The translations under genes were made by a program, and so were the position numbers. Positions 55,987-63,933 of a stretch of 64,000 bases of DNA are shown here, piece by piece. Numbering within the stretch: position 1 is the first letter of the stretch; each line of letters begins with the position of its first letter. The notes under the pieces are model-generated. The model did not search any database, had not been told where the DNA came from, and was given only the letters and a program-made list of their open reading frames with translations. The stretch is taken from the NCBI RefSeq assembly GCF_017573545.1, contig NZ_JAGEOK010000002.1, positions 372,001 to 436,000 of the forward strand. The letters are read 5' to 3'. This DNA is from Actinomadura nitritigenes (GTDB taxonomy: Bacteria > Actinomycetota > Actinomycetes > Streptosporangiales > Streptosporangiaceae).

Positions 55987-58146
55987 ATGTTCGCTCGGCT
56001 CGCGCGCTTCGTCGTGAGACACCCATGGTGGACCATCGTGGCCTGGTTGGTGGCCGCGGGTCTCATCATCACGCTGTCCCCCAAGCTGTCCACCGAGTCC
56101 GACCAGGGCGACTTCCTGCCCTCCAAGTACGAGTCGGTCCAGGCGGCCAAGATCGCCCAGAAGGCGTTCCCCCAGCAGGAGGACACCTCCTCGATCGTCG
56201 TCGTCAAGCGCTCGGACGGAGGGAAGATCACACCGGCGGACACCCGGGTGATCGACAAGGCCGCCGCGTCCATGAACGCGCACAAGCCGGCCACCGTGCT
56301 CAACTTCCTCACCGGCCAGCAGCTGGTGGCGCCCAACAAGGCCGTCCAGGTCATCTCGGTGCCGATGAAGGGGACCGACCAGGCCGCCAGCAAGAAGCAG
56401 GGCGACGCGGTCAAGGAGATACGCAAGGACCTGCCCGGCCTGCTGAAGGGCAGCGGGCTCGAGGCGAAGGTCGGCGGTGACGTCGCCGGATTCGTCGACA
56501 ACGAGGACTCCTTCAACAAGTCCTTCGAGATCGTCGGCATCGCCACCTTCGTGCTGATCATCGGGCTGATCCTGTTGATCTTCCGGGCGCCGATCGCCGC
56601 GGTGCTGCCGATCGTCGTGATCATGCTGACCATGCAGGTGGCGCTCGGCCTGATCGGCACCGCCTCGAAGATCTTCGGGTTCTCCGGGGACGACAGTCTC
56701 AGCACCATCATCCTGATCGTGCTGTTCGGCATCGGCGCCGACTACTACCTGTTCCTGATGTTCCGGTTCCGCGAACGCCTGCGGGCCGGCGAGGACAAGA
56801 AGACCGCGATGATCCACGCGGTGGAGCGGGTCGGCGAGGTCATCTCCTCGGCCGCCGCCGCCATCGCCGTCACCTTCCTGGTGCTGCTGCTCGCGACGTT
56901 CGGCGTATTCAGCGCCTGGGGCCCGGCCCTGGCGATCTCCGTCGTCACCATGGGCATCACCTCGCTGACCCTGTTCCCGGCGCTCGTGTCGCTGCTCGGC
57001 ACCGCGGTGTTCTGGCCGTCGAAGGCCTGGAAGAAGCAGCCGAAGGAGCGGGTCTCCGGCGCGATCGGCCGCGGCGTCGGCCGCCACCCGGCCGTCGCGG
57101 CGCTGGCCGCGGGCGGTGTCATGGTCGTGCTGGCCATCGGGGCGCTCGGCTTCAAGTCCGACTACGACTTCGCCGCCGGGTTCCCGCAGGACACCGAGTC
57201 GGCGCAGGCCACCAAGGACATGGAGCGGGGCTTCCCGCCCGGCCTCACCCAGCCCGTCCAGGTGTTCATCAAGAGCGACAACGGGCAGGCGATCGGCAAG
57301 GCGCAGATCGACGAGTTCAGCCGGAAGGCCAAGAGCGCCCCCGGCGTCGGGCAGGTCAACCAGGCCGTCCCCGGCAAGAACGGCGTCACCCGGGTCGACC
57401 TGGTGCTGAAGAAGAACCCGGCCTCCAACGAGGCGATCAGCCTGGTCAAGAACGACCTGGCGCCGACCGTGCACAAGATCCAGCCGCCCGGCACGCGCGC
57501 CTACGTCGGCGGCCCGACGGCGACCTACGCCGACATCAACGCCGTCAACAACCGCGACCTGTCGGTGATCCTGCCGGTGGCGGCGGTGCTGATCGCGCTG
57601 ATCCTGGCGCTGCTGCTGCGGTCGGTGGTCGCGCCGATCTACCTGGTCGTGGCGGTGCTGCTCGGCTTCGCCTCCACGCTCGGCTCCGCGGTGTACGTCT
57701 TCCAGTACGCCCAGGGCAAGGAGGGCGTGATCTTCCAGCTGCCGATCATCCTCTACCTGTTCGTGCTGGCCATCGGGACCGACTACAACATCCTGATGAC
57801 CGCGCGGCTGCGCGAGGAGGCCAAGGAGGGGCACTCCCCGCGGGAGGCGGCGTCCCGCGCCGTCCGGCACGGCGGCCCGACGGTCGCCGCGGCGGGCCTC
57901 ATCCTGGCCGGCACCTTCTCGGTGATGCTGCTGGCGCCGGTGTCCATGCTCAAGCAGATGGGCTTCTCCGTCGCGATGGGCATCGCGCTGTCGGCATTCG
58001 TGATGTCGACGTTCCTGGTGCCGGGCATCACCGCGATGCTGGGCCACCGGGCCTGGTGGCCGGGCCACGGCGACGAGCCGAAGAAGAGGCTCGGACGCCC
58101 CGACCCGATGCAGGACCAGTACGTCGGCACGGGCCGCCCGTCCTAG
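55987..58146 (+). CDS. MMPL/RND-superfamily transporter
   Basis: A 719-residue, 12-helix MMPL transporter built of two repeats. Each has one helix, a large external domain and a five-helix bundle. The conserved Asp-Tyr pairs in the proton relay are present: LFGIGADYYLFLMFRFRERL in repeat 1 (about residue 255) and LAIGTDYNILMTARLREEA in repeat 2 (about 600). The N-terminal FVVRHPWWTIVAWLVAAG is typical. A GAAGGAAG site precedes ATG 55987. Likely exports a lipid or hydrophobic molecule across the membrane. Two strong hairpins follow the stop. Confidence 0.93.
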   Translation: MFARLARFVVRHPWWTIVAWLVAAGLIITLSPKLSTESDQGDFLPSKYESVQAAKIAQKAFPQQEDTSSIVVVKRSDGGKITPADTRVIDKAAASMNAHKPATVLNFLTGQQLVAPNKAVQVISVPMKGTDQAASKKQGDAVKEIRKDLPGLLKGSGLEAKVGGDVAGFVDNEDSFNKSFEIVGIATFVLIIGLILLIFRAPIAAVLPIVVIMLTMQVALGLIGTASKIFGFSGDDSLSTIILIVLFGIGADYYLFLMFRFRERLRAGEDKKTAMIHAVERVGEVISSAAAAIAVTFLVLLLATFGVFSAWGPALAISVVTMGITSLTLFPALVSLLGTAVFWPSKAWKKQPKERVSGAIGRGVGRHPAVAALAAGGVMVVLAIGALGFKSDYDFAAGFPQDTESAQATKDMERGFPPGLTQPVQVFIKSDNGQAIGKAQIDEFSRKAKSAPGVGQVNQAVPGKNGVTRVDLVLKKNPASNEAISLVKNDLAPTVHKIQPPGTRAYVGGPTATYADINAVNNRDLSVILPVAAVLIALILALLLRSVVAPIYLVVAVLLGFASTLGSAVYVFQYAQGKEGVIFQLPIILYLFVLAIGTDYNILMTARLREEAKEGHSPREAASRAVRHGGPTVAAAGLILAGTFSVMLLAPVSMLKQMGFSVAMGIALSAFVMSTFLVPGITAMLGHRAWWPGHGDEPKKRLGRPDPMQDQYVGTGRPS

Positions 58147-58166
58147 GACGGCGGCCCCCGCAGTCG

Positions 58167-58223
58167 CCGGATTGCGGAGCCCCGGTCAGAAATGCCGCCC
58201 ACGGGCCGGGGCCCGCAATCCGG
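58167..58223 (+). terminator. First terminator hairpin after the MMPL gene
   Basis: CCGGATTGCGG (58167-58177) pairs perfectly with CCGCAATCCGG (58213-58223). The inner GCCCCGG/CCGGGGC extends the stem to about 18 bp. It begins 20 nt after the stop. Confidence 0.75.
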
Positions 58224-58234
58224 TTCCCTTTGAA

Positions 58235-58275
58235 GGCGAAGCGCCGGAGACCGCCGAGGTCTCCGGCGCTTCGCC
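58235..58275. terminator. Second terminator hairpin (bidirectional)
   Basis: An 18-bp perfect stem (58235-58252 / 58258-58275) with loop GCCGA, between the convergent MMPL and secreted-protein genes. Sits 38 nt before the stop codon of the latter. Confidence 0.82.
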
Positions 58276-58312
58276 GCGTCCGGGGCCGGGCGCCTGCCTC
58301 CGGTCCCCGCCG

Positions 58313-58996
58313 TCAGGACGCCGCGGGCGTGATCGTCAGCGGCTCGCCGATCACGACCGTGCCCGAGTAGGTGTAGGTGTCGGTGGTCTGCACGCCGGGG
58401 CAACTGGTCGGGGCGACGAGCGACAGCGGGGCGCCGAGGGTCAGCGTGCGGCTGGAATTCGTGTACGTCATCGGCACCCGGTAGTGGTTCGGGGCCGAGG
58501 CGACCCCGGGCGGCTGCAAAACCAGCAGGCACGTGTTCGACGACAGGGTCTGCGCGACGAGGGCGGGGATCTGCGGGGCGCTCGTGTCGATGTCGAGGAA
58601 GCCCGTCACGCGGCCCGCGGAAGCGTCGTAGCCGGTGCCGTACAGGAAGTCGGCGTTCTGCAGCGCCCGGTAGGCGTCGCCGAACCTCAGCGCCAGGCCG
58701 TTCGCGTCGGTGCAGTCGATGTAGTAGTCGTCGAGCAGGCCGAACCGCTGGCCGGCGGTGCGGCCCGTGGTGACGCGGCTCGCGAAGGTCAGGCCGGTCG
58801 AGCAGGTGATCCTGGCACCGGTCCGGTCGTTGGTCAGGACGGCGGTGCCGCCGGTGCCGTGCACCTCGGTGGCGCCTCCCGCGGACACGGTCCAGGCGGC
58901 GGCGGGTTCCACGGACGCCCGGGCGGCGGTGGTGCCGCCCAGGACGGCCGCCGCCGCGGCGGCGACGGTCACGGCGCGAGACATCGGACTGGGCAT
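58313..58996 (-). CDS. Secreted protein of unknown function
   Basis: A 227-residue exported protein. A Sec signal peptide (VTVAAAAAAVLGGTTAARAS) is followed by a beta-rich domain, e.g. TCSTGLTFASRVTTG, LLDDYYIDCTDANGLALRFG, TYTNSSRTLTLGAPLSLVAP. Four to five cysteines suggest disulfides. I do not recognise the family; similar secreted proteins of this size are common in Actinomadura-type genomes. ATG 58996 is supported by GGAGGAG 9 nt upstream. Not obviously linked to neighbours. Confidence 0.75.
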   Translation of the reverse strand: MPSPMSRAVTVAAAAAAVLGGTTAARASVEPAAAWTVSAGGATEVHGTGGTAVLTNDRTGARITCSTGLTFASRVTTGRTAGQRFGLLDDYYIDCTDANGLALRFGDAYRALQNADFLYGTGYDASAGRVTGFLDIDTSAPQIPALVAQTLSSNTCLLVLQPPGVASAPNHYRVPMTYTNSSRTLTLGAPLSLVAPTSCPGVQTTDTYTYSGTVVIGEPLTITPAAS

Positions 58997-59137
58997 GGCG
59001 ATCGTCTCCTCCGCCCGCGGCTTGCGGGCATCGCGAAGCTGGCGGACCTGAGAGCGGATCGGCCGGGCGTCCCGTGACATCGGTACGCCCGATGTGACGC
59101 ATGTCTCACCGGAGCGCCGGAGCCCGGTTCGCGGACG

Positions 59138-60526
59138 TCAGTTGTTCGAATCGGCCAGGAAGGCGAGGAGGTCCTGGCGGGTGATGAGGCCCTTGGGCTT
59201 GCCGTCCACGAGGACGACGGCGGCGCCGGACTTCTCCAGGACGCCGACGGCCTTGCTCACCGGCTCGCCGGAGCCGATCGTCGGCAGCGGTGCGGACATG
59301 TGCGCCTCGACCGGGTCCAGCAGGCCAGAGCGCTCCTTGACCAGGACGTCGAGCAGTTCGCTCTCCACGACCGAGCCGATCACCTCGGCCGCCATCACCG
59401 GCGGCTCCTCCTTCATCACCGGCAGCTGCGACACCTCGTACTCGCGCATGATCGAGATGGCGGTCTGCACGCTCTCGTGCGGGTGGACGTGCACGAACTC
59501 CGGCAGCGCCCCGCCCTTGCGGGTCAGCACCTCGTTCACGCGGGCCTCTTCGGTGGAGGAGGGCAGGAACCCGTAGTCCTCCATCCAGCTGTCGTTGAAG
59601 ATCTTGCTGAGGTAGCCGCGGCCGCCGTCGGGGAGCAGGACCACGATGACCGCGTCCGGGTCGGCCTCGGCGGCGACGCGGAGCGCCGCGACGACCGCCA
59701 TCCCGCAGGAGCCGCCGACGAGGAGGGCCTCCTCGCGGGCCAGCCGGCGGGTCATGAGGAAGGAGTCCTTGTCGGAGACCGCGATGACGTCGTCGCAGAT
59801 GTCGCGGTCGTAGGTCTCCGGCCAGATGTCCTCGCCGACGCCCTCGGTCAGGTAGGGGCGGCCCGAGCCGCCCGAGTACACCGAGCCCTCCGGGTCGGCG
59901 CCGATGATCTTGACCCGCCCGCCGGAGACCTCCTTGAGGTACCTGCCGGTGCCGCTGATGGTGCCGCCCGTGCCGATGCCCGCGACGAAGTGGGTGATGC
60001 GGCCCTCGGTCTGCTCCCACAGCTCCGGACCCGTCGTCTCGTAGTGCGACACCGGGTTCTGCGGGTTGGTGTACTGGTTCGGCTTCCACGCGCCGGGGAT
60101 CTCGGCGGCGAGCCGGTCGGAGACCGAGTAGTAGGAGTCGGGGTGCTCCGGCGAGACGGCCGTCGGGCAGACCACGACCTCCGCGCCGTACGCGCGCAGC
60201 ACGTCCACCTTGTCCTTGGCGACCTTGTCCGGGCAGACGAAGACGCACTTGTAGCCGCGCTCCTGGGCGACGATGGCCAGCCCGACGCCGGTGTTGCCGG
60301 AGGTCGGCTCGACGATCGTCCCGCCCGGCCGCAGCGCGCCGGACTTCTCCGCGGCGTCGATCATCCGGACCGCGATGCGGTCCTTCACCGAGCCGCCGGG
60401 GTTGAAGTACTCCACCTTGGCCAGCACCTGCGGGCCGCGCTCGTTCGGCGAGCCGCCGGTCACCTTGCGCAGCCGAACGAGAGGGGTGTTGCCCATCAGC
60501 TCGACGAGCGAGTCGTGTACGTGCAC
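59138..60526 (-). CDS. cbs: Cystathionine beta-synthase
   Basis: A 462-residue CBS. It condenses serine and homocysteine to cystathionine in reverse transsulfuration. The catalytic domain opens HDSLVELMGNTPLVRL, with PLP lysine in YFNPGGSVKDRIAVRM (about residue 42), EPTSGNTGVGLAIVAQ and GIGTGGTISGTGRYLK. Two C-terminal CBS domains (about residues 340-460; SIMREYEVSQLPVMKEEPPV and GLITRQDLLAFL) give regulation by adenosyl ligands. There is no haem motif. The GTG 60526 start is placed 7 nt after AAGGA; longer in-frame starts lack a site. Divergent from the SGNH gene. Confidence 0.95.
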   Translation of the reverse strand: MHVHDSLVELMGNTPLVRLRKVTGGSPNERGPQVLAKVEYFNPGGSVKDRIAVRMIDAAEKSGALRPGGTIVEPTSGNTGVGLAIVAQERGYKCVFVCPDKVAKDKVDVLRAYGAEVVVCPTAVSPEHPDSYYSVSDRLAAEIPGAWKPNQYTNPQNPVSHYETTGPELWEQTEGRITHFVAGIGTGGTISGTGRYLKEVSGGRVKIIGADPEGSVYSGGSGRPYLTEGVGEDIWPETYDRDICDDVIAVSDKDSFLMTRRLAREEALLVGGSCGMAVVAALRVAAEADPDAVIVVLLPDGGRGYLSKIFNDSWMEDYGFLPSSTEEARVNEVLTRKGGALPEFVHVHPHESVQTAISIMREYEVSQLPVMKEEPPVMAAEVIGSVVESELLDVLVKERSGLLDPVEAHMSAPLPTIGSGEPVSKAVGVLEKSGAAVVLVDGKPKGLITRQDLLAFLADSNN

Positions 60527-60680
60527 CGCGACGTCCTTGTCGTTCAGTGTGTCGGAATTCCACGGGTCGGGCGCCCGTTCCAGCAGCGTGTGACGCAGGG
60601 GAACCGGACGCACCACAGGGGGATGCCCCAGCACCGACGGTAGCCGAGATCGGCCCCGCGGGCATCGAACGGCCCCCGCG

Positions 60681-60708
60681 AGGGTACAACTCGATCACGG
60701 AGGGTCAA
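60681..60708 (-). promoter_or_regulatory. Promoter of cbs
   Basis: On the minus strand, TTGACC (60708-60703), 16-nt spacer, TACCCT (60686-60681). Predicted start near 60674, giving a leader of about 150 nt before the cbs GTG. Confidence 0.55.
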
Positions 60709-60713
60709 CGGAC

Positions 60714-61733
60714 ATGCTGAGAGCGTTCACAGCGCGCCGGATCGCGGCGGCCGCGGCCTACGGCGGCGGGGGCATCACGGCCCTCGGCGGCATCACGTTC
60801 GGGCTGCTCGTCGCGGAGGCCAAGCTCGCCCGCAAGATCATCCAGGCGACGCCGAACGGGGATCCGCCGGCGGCGGACGGCCTGTACGGCGAGGCGCTCT
60901 CCGGCCCGCCGCTGTCGCTGGTGATGCTGGGCGACTCGACCGCGGCGGGGCTCGGCGTGCACGACGCCGACGAGACGCCGGGGGCCATGCTGGCCGCGGG
61001 GCTGGCGGCGATCGCCGAGCGGCCCGTCCGGATGACGAACGTGGCGCGCTCGGGCGCCCGGTCGGCCGAGCTGGAGGACCAGACCGACCGGGCGCTGCAG
61101 GTCCGGCCGGACATCGCCGTCATCATGATCGGCGCGAACGACGTGACGGGACGCGTGCCGCCGGGCACGTCGGTGCGGTACCTGGCGGACGCGGTGGTGC
61201 GGTTGCGCGCGGCGGGCTGCCAGGTGGTGGTCGGCACGTGCCCCGACCTCGGCACGATCAAGCCGCTGATGCAGCCGCTGAAGTGGATCGCGCGGCGGGC
61301 GAGCCGGCAGCTGGCCGCGGCGCAGACGATCGCGGCGGTGGAGCGGGGCGCGCGCTCGGTGTCGCTCGGCGACCTGCTGGGCCACGAGTTCGCCGCGGAC
61401 CCGATCTCGATGTTCAGCGAGGACCGCTACCACCCGTCCGCGCGGGGCTATGCCGCCGCCGCGGCGGCCGTGCTGCCGTCGATGGCGCACGCGCTCGGCG
61501 TGGAGCCCGATCTCGGCGCGCTGCCGGATCCGCGGCTCGGCGAGGCCGTGCTGCCGGTGTACCTGGCGGCGGCCGAGGCGGCGGAGATCTCCGGCACGGA
61601 GGTGTCGGGCGCGTCCGTGGCGGGCCGCGACCGGGGTCCCCGGGGGCGGTGGGCGCGGCTGCTGCGCCGCCGCTCCGCGCCGGCCGCCGACACCACGCCG
61701 CCGTCCACGGCCGTCGCTCCGGACATCGCCTGA
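60714..61733 (+). CDS. SGNH/GDSL-family esterase
   Basis: A 339-residue protein with an N-terminal membrane anchor (AAAAAYGGGGITALGGITFG) and an extracytoplasmic SGNH hydrolase domain. Block I Ser is in LVMLGDSTAAGLGV (about residue 75), block III Asn in IMIGANDVTG, and block V Asp/His in SEDRYHPSARGYA. A ~90-residue C-terminal tail is Ala/Pro/Arg-rich. The M. tuberculosis counterpart in the same position is Rv1075c. ATG 60714 follows GGAGGG. Substrate unknown; acyl ester cleavage in the envelope is likely. Confidence 0.9.
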   Translation: MLRAFTARRIAAAAAYGGGGITALGGITFGLLVAEAKLARKIIQATPNGDPPAADGLYGEALSGPPLSLVMLGDSTAAGLGVHDADETPGAMLAAGLAAIAERPVRMTNVARSGARSAELEDQTDRALQVRPDIAVIMIGANDVTGRVPPGTSVRYLADAVVRLRAAGCQVVVGTCPDLGTIKPLMQPLKWIARRASRQLAAAQTIAAVERGARSVSLGDLLGHEFAADPISMFSEDRYHPSARGYAAAAAAVLPSMAHALGVEPDLGALPDPRLGEAVLPVYLAAAEAAEISGTEVSGASVAGRDRGPRGRWARLLRRRSAPAADTTPPSTAVAPDIA

Positions 61734-61764
61734 CGCGGCCGGTCGGGCCGGGACTCCCCGCCCA

Positions 61765-61795
61765 GGTGAGTAAGCGGATACTTATTAGACTCACC
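61765..61795 (+). promoter_or_regulatory. Inverted repeats upstream of the thiolase (operator candidate)
   Basis: GGTGAGT (61765-61771) and ACTCACC (61789-61795) form a perfect 7-bp inverted repeat. Inside it, AGTAAGCGGATACTTATT (61769-61786) is itself nearly palindromic (TAAG-N6-CTTA). The style fits TetR-type regulators of fatty-acid genes. A TAGATT box at 61845-61850 may be the -10 element. Confidence 0.55.
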
Positions 61796-61932
61796 GTCAG
61801 CACAGCCGGAGGGGCCGGGTTGCGCGCGGGTGCGGCGCGGGAGCTAGATTGCTGGTGACCGGCGAGTAACACCGTCCGCCCGCGATGGTCGCGCCGGGTC
61901 CGGAGACGGCCGCTGAGACAGGAGACCCGCAC

Positions 61933-63153
61933 ATGCCCGAGGCAGTCATCGTCGCCACCGCGCGCTCGCCCATCGGACGCGCCTTCAAGGGGTCGCTGAA
62001 GGACATCCGGCCCGACGACCTCACCGCCCAGATGATCACCGCCGCGATGGCGAAGGTCCCGCAGCTCGACCCGTCGCAGATCGACGACCTGCTGCTCGGC
62101 TGCGGGCTCCCCGGCGGCGAGCAGGGCTACAACATGGCCCGCGTGGTGTCGGTCCTGCTCGGCTGGGACAACGTGCCCGGCGCGACCATCACCCGCTACT
62201 GCTCGTCCTCGCTCCAGACGACCCGGATGGCGCTGCACGCGATCAAGGCCGGCGAGGCGGACGTCATCGTGTCGGCCGGCGTCGAGACCGTCAGCCGGTT
62301 CGCCAAGGGCAGCAGCGACGGCCTGCCGGACACCCAGAACCCGGTCTTCGCCGACGCGCAGGCCCGCACCGCCAAGTCCGCCGAGGGCGGCGCGCCGGTG
62401 TGGCACGACCCGCGCCAGGACGACCAGGTCCCCGACATCTACATCGCGATGGGGCAGACCGCCGAGAACGTCGCCGGGATGCGCGGCGTCAGCCGGCAGG
62501 CGCAGGACGAGTTCGGCGTCCGCTCGCAGAACCTGGCGGAGAAGGCCCTCGCCAACGGGTTCTGGGAGAAGGACATCACCCCGGTGACCCTGCCCGACGG
62601 CACCGTGGTGTCCAAGGACGACGGCCCCCGGCCCGGCACCTCCTACGAGAAGGTGTCGCAGCTCCAGCCGGTGTTCCGCCCGGACGGGACGGTCACCGCG
62701 GGCAACTGCTGCCCGCTGAACGACGGCGCCGCCGCGGTCGTCATCATGAGCGACACCAAGGCCGCCGAGCTCGGCCTCACGCCGCTGGCCCGGATCGTCT
62801 CGACCGGCGTCACCGGCCTGTCCCCCGAGATCATGGGCCTCGGCCCGGTGGAGGCGTCGAAGAAGGCGCTGGCCCTGGCCGGCATGACCATCGGCGACAT
62901 CGACCTCGTCGAGATCAACGAGGCGTTCGCCGCGCAGGTGCTGCCGTCCGCCGAGGACCTCGGCATCGACCTCGACAAGCTGAACGTCAACGGCGGCGCG
63001 ATCGCGGTCGGCCACCCGTTCGGCATGACCGGCGCCCGGATCACCTCCACGCTGGTGAACAGCCTGAAGTTCCACGACAAGCAGTTCGGGCTGGAGACCA
63101 TGTGCGTGGGCGGCGGCCAGGGCATGGCGATGGTCCTGGAGCGGCTCTCCTGA
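61933..63153 (+). CDS. fadA: Acetyl-CoA C-acyltransferase (thiolase)
   Basis: A 406-residue thiolase, catalysing the last step of beta-oxidation or reversible acetoacetyl-CoA formation. The nucleophilic Cys is in ITRYCSSSLQTTRMA (about residue 92), with the variant Y-C-S-S-S in place of the common F-C-A-S-G. The catalytic His is in IAVGHPFGMTGARI (about 360) and the second Cys in MCVGGGQGMAMVLE (about 393); NEAFAAQVL is present. ATG 61933 has AGGAG at 8 nt. From its position it corresponds to M. tuberculosis fadA3 (Rv1074c). Confidence 0.93.
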   Translation: MPEAVIVATARSPIGRAFKGSLKDIRPDDLTAQMITAAMAKVPQLDPSQIDDLLLGCGLPGGEQGYNMARVVSVLLGWDNVPGATITRYCSSSLQTTRMALHAIKAGEADVIVSAGVETVSRFAKGSSDGLPDTQNPVFADAQARTAKSAEGGAPVWHDPRQDDQVPDIYIAMGQTAENVAGMRGVSRQAQDEFGVRSQNLAEKALANGFWEKDITPVTLPDGTVVSKDDGPRPGTSYEKVSQLQPVFRPDGTVTAGNCCPLNDGAAAVVIMSDTKAAELGLTPLARIVSTGVTGLSPEIMGLGPVEASKKALALAGMTIGDIDLVEINEAFAAQVLPSAEDLGIDLDKLNVNGGAIAVGHPFGMTGARITSTLVNSLKFHDKQFGLETMCVGGGQGMAMVLERLS

Positions 63154-63165
63154 CGACCGGCCCGC

Positions 63166-63218
63166 GGTGGCCCGTGCCGGAGCGCTTGCGCGCCCGGCAC
63201 GGGCCACCTGCGCTTTTC
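63166..63218 (+). terminator. Terminator of the thiolase gene
   Basis: Perfect 15-bp arms GGTGGCCCGTGCCGG (63166-63180) and its complement (63194-63208), followed by TGCGCTTTT, a short U-run unusual for this genome. Confidence 0.85.
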
Positions 63219-63232
63219 CGGGGGACCTCCCC

Positions 63233-63253
63233 GTTACGAATGATCTACGTAAC
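63233..63253. promoter_or_regulatory. GTTACG-N9-CGTAAC palindrome upstream of DUF4287
   Basis: A perfect 6-bp palindrome in the AT-richest stretch of this end of the window (63230-63265), which also holds TAAAAGATAGG. Likely the promoter and operator of the small gene at 63342. Confidence 0.45.
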
Positions 63254-63341
63254 GTAAAAGATAGGTCCCCGTTAGGGGGTTGTCACATACGGGCCGGTGT
63301 TGCAGAGTGCCAGGAAGAGCCCCGCGACCTGGAGGTGCCAA

Positions 63342-63569
63342 TTGTCACTGAACCACTCGCCGGAGACGCACAGCAAGCTGATCGCCCGCATCCCGTTGGT
63401 CACAGGACGTGACCTCCCCGAGTGGTTCTCGACGATCGAGAACGGTCCCTCGTTCACCCGCTGCGAGGAACGGAGCACCTGGCTGGCCGAGGAGCACAAC
63501 CTCTCCCACGGCTACGCCTCCGCCCTCGTCCGCGAGCACGAGCGGGCGCGCCGCGAGCGTCACTACTGA
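63342..63569 (+). CDS. DUF4287 domain small protein
   Basis: A 75-residue protein (LSLNHSPETHSKLIARIPLV, GRDLPEWFSTIENGP, HNLSHGYASALVREHE) matching the actinobacterial DUF4287 family, function unknown. The start is the TTG at 63342, 6 nt after GGAGG. It gives an N-terminus MSLNHSPETH that aligns with family members (typically MSLYHSEETH); the frame extends upstream to 63297 without support. It lies downstream of the thiolase terminator with its own AT-rich promoter. Confidence 0.85.
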   Translation: MSLNHSPETHSKLIARIPLVTGRDLPEWFSTIENGPSFTRCEERSTWLAEEHNLSHGYASALVREHERARRERHY

Positions 63570-63700
63570 CCGCCTCGCGAGCCGCCGACAACCGCATACG
63601 GCCGAACTTCATACGGACCTGGTGGGATCCCGCCGACGGACGCCCCCGCCGTCGTGCCGCTGCGCCCGAGCAGACGCCACGACCCTGGCGCAGAGATCCC

Positions 63701-63744
63701 GCACCCGATCAGCCCCTCGCCGCCGGCGAGGGGCTGATCGGTGC
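63701..63744 (-). terminator. Terminator of the tRNA gene
   Basis: CCGATCAGCCCCTCGCCG (63705-63722) pairs perfectly with 63724-63741. GCAC/GTGC extends it (63701-63704 / 63741-63744 region, one bulge). On the minus strand it starts 9 nt after the tRNA 3' end. Confidence 0.75.
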
Positions 63745-63752
63745 GCGCACGG

Positions 63753-63825
63753 TGCCCCTGGTCGGACTCGAACCGACACAATGGCTCTTTTAGGGAGCCC
63801 GCCTCTGCCATTGGGCTACAGGGGC
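63753..63825 (-). tRNA. tRNA with UAA anticodon, atypical class I
   Basis: A 73-nt cloverleaf. Acceptor GCCCCTG/CAGGGGC is perfect. The D-arm is GCC/GGC with a C-A mismatch at 13-22, the anticodon stem GGCTC/GAGCC, variable loop ATTGT (5 nt), and T-arm GTCGG-TTCGAGT-CCGAC. Discriminator A73; CCA is not encoded. The 7-nt anticodon loop is CCTAAAA, so positions 34-36 are UAA (63792-63790), nominally Leu (UUA codon). Two oddities: bacterial tRNA-Leu is class II with a long variable arm, whereas this is class I; and position 33 is C instead of the near-universal U. Identity therefore uncertain; it could be a special-purpose or decoy tRNA. Confidence 0.8.
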
Positions 63826-63831
63826 GGCGTC

Positions 63832-63837
63832 ATCATA
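63832..63837 (-). promoter_or_regulatory. -10 box of the tRNA gene (TATGAT)
   Basis: TATGAT on the minus strand, separated by 6 nt from the first base of the mature tRNA. The primary transcript would begin at or next to G1. No clear -35 element 17 nt upstream. Confidence 0.5.
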
Positions 63838-63933
63838 TCCGGAGGGTGACCGTGGAGACGGCCAGGTCAGCGCACCCGGGGCGCGCGTCGCCGAGCGGAC
63901 GCCCGGGGTCGCGACCGCGGGGAACGCGCCCCC

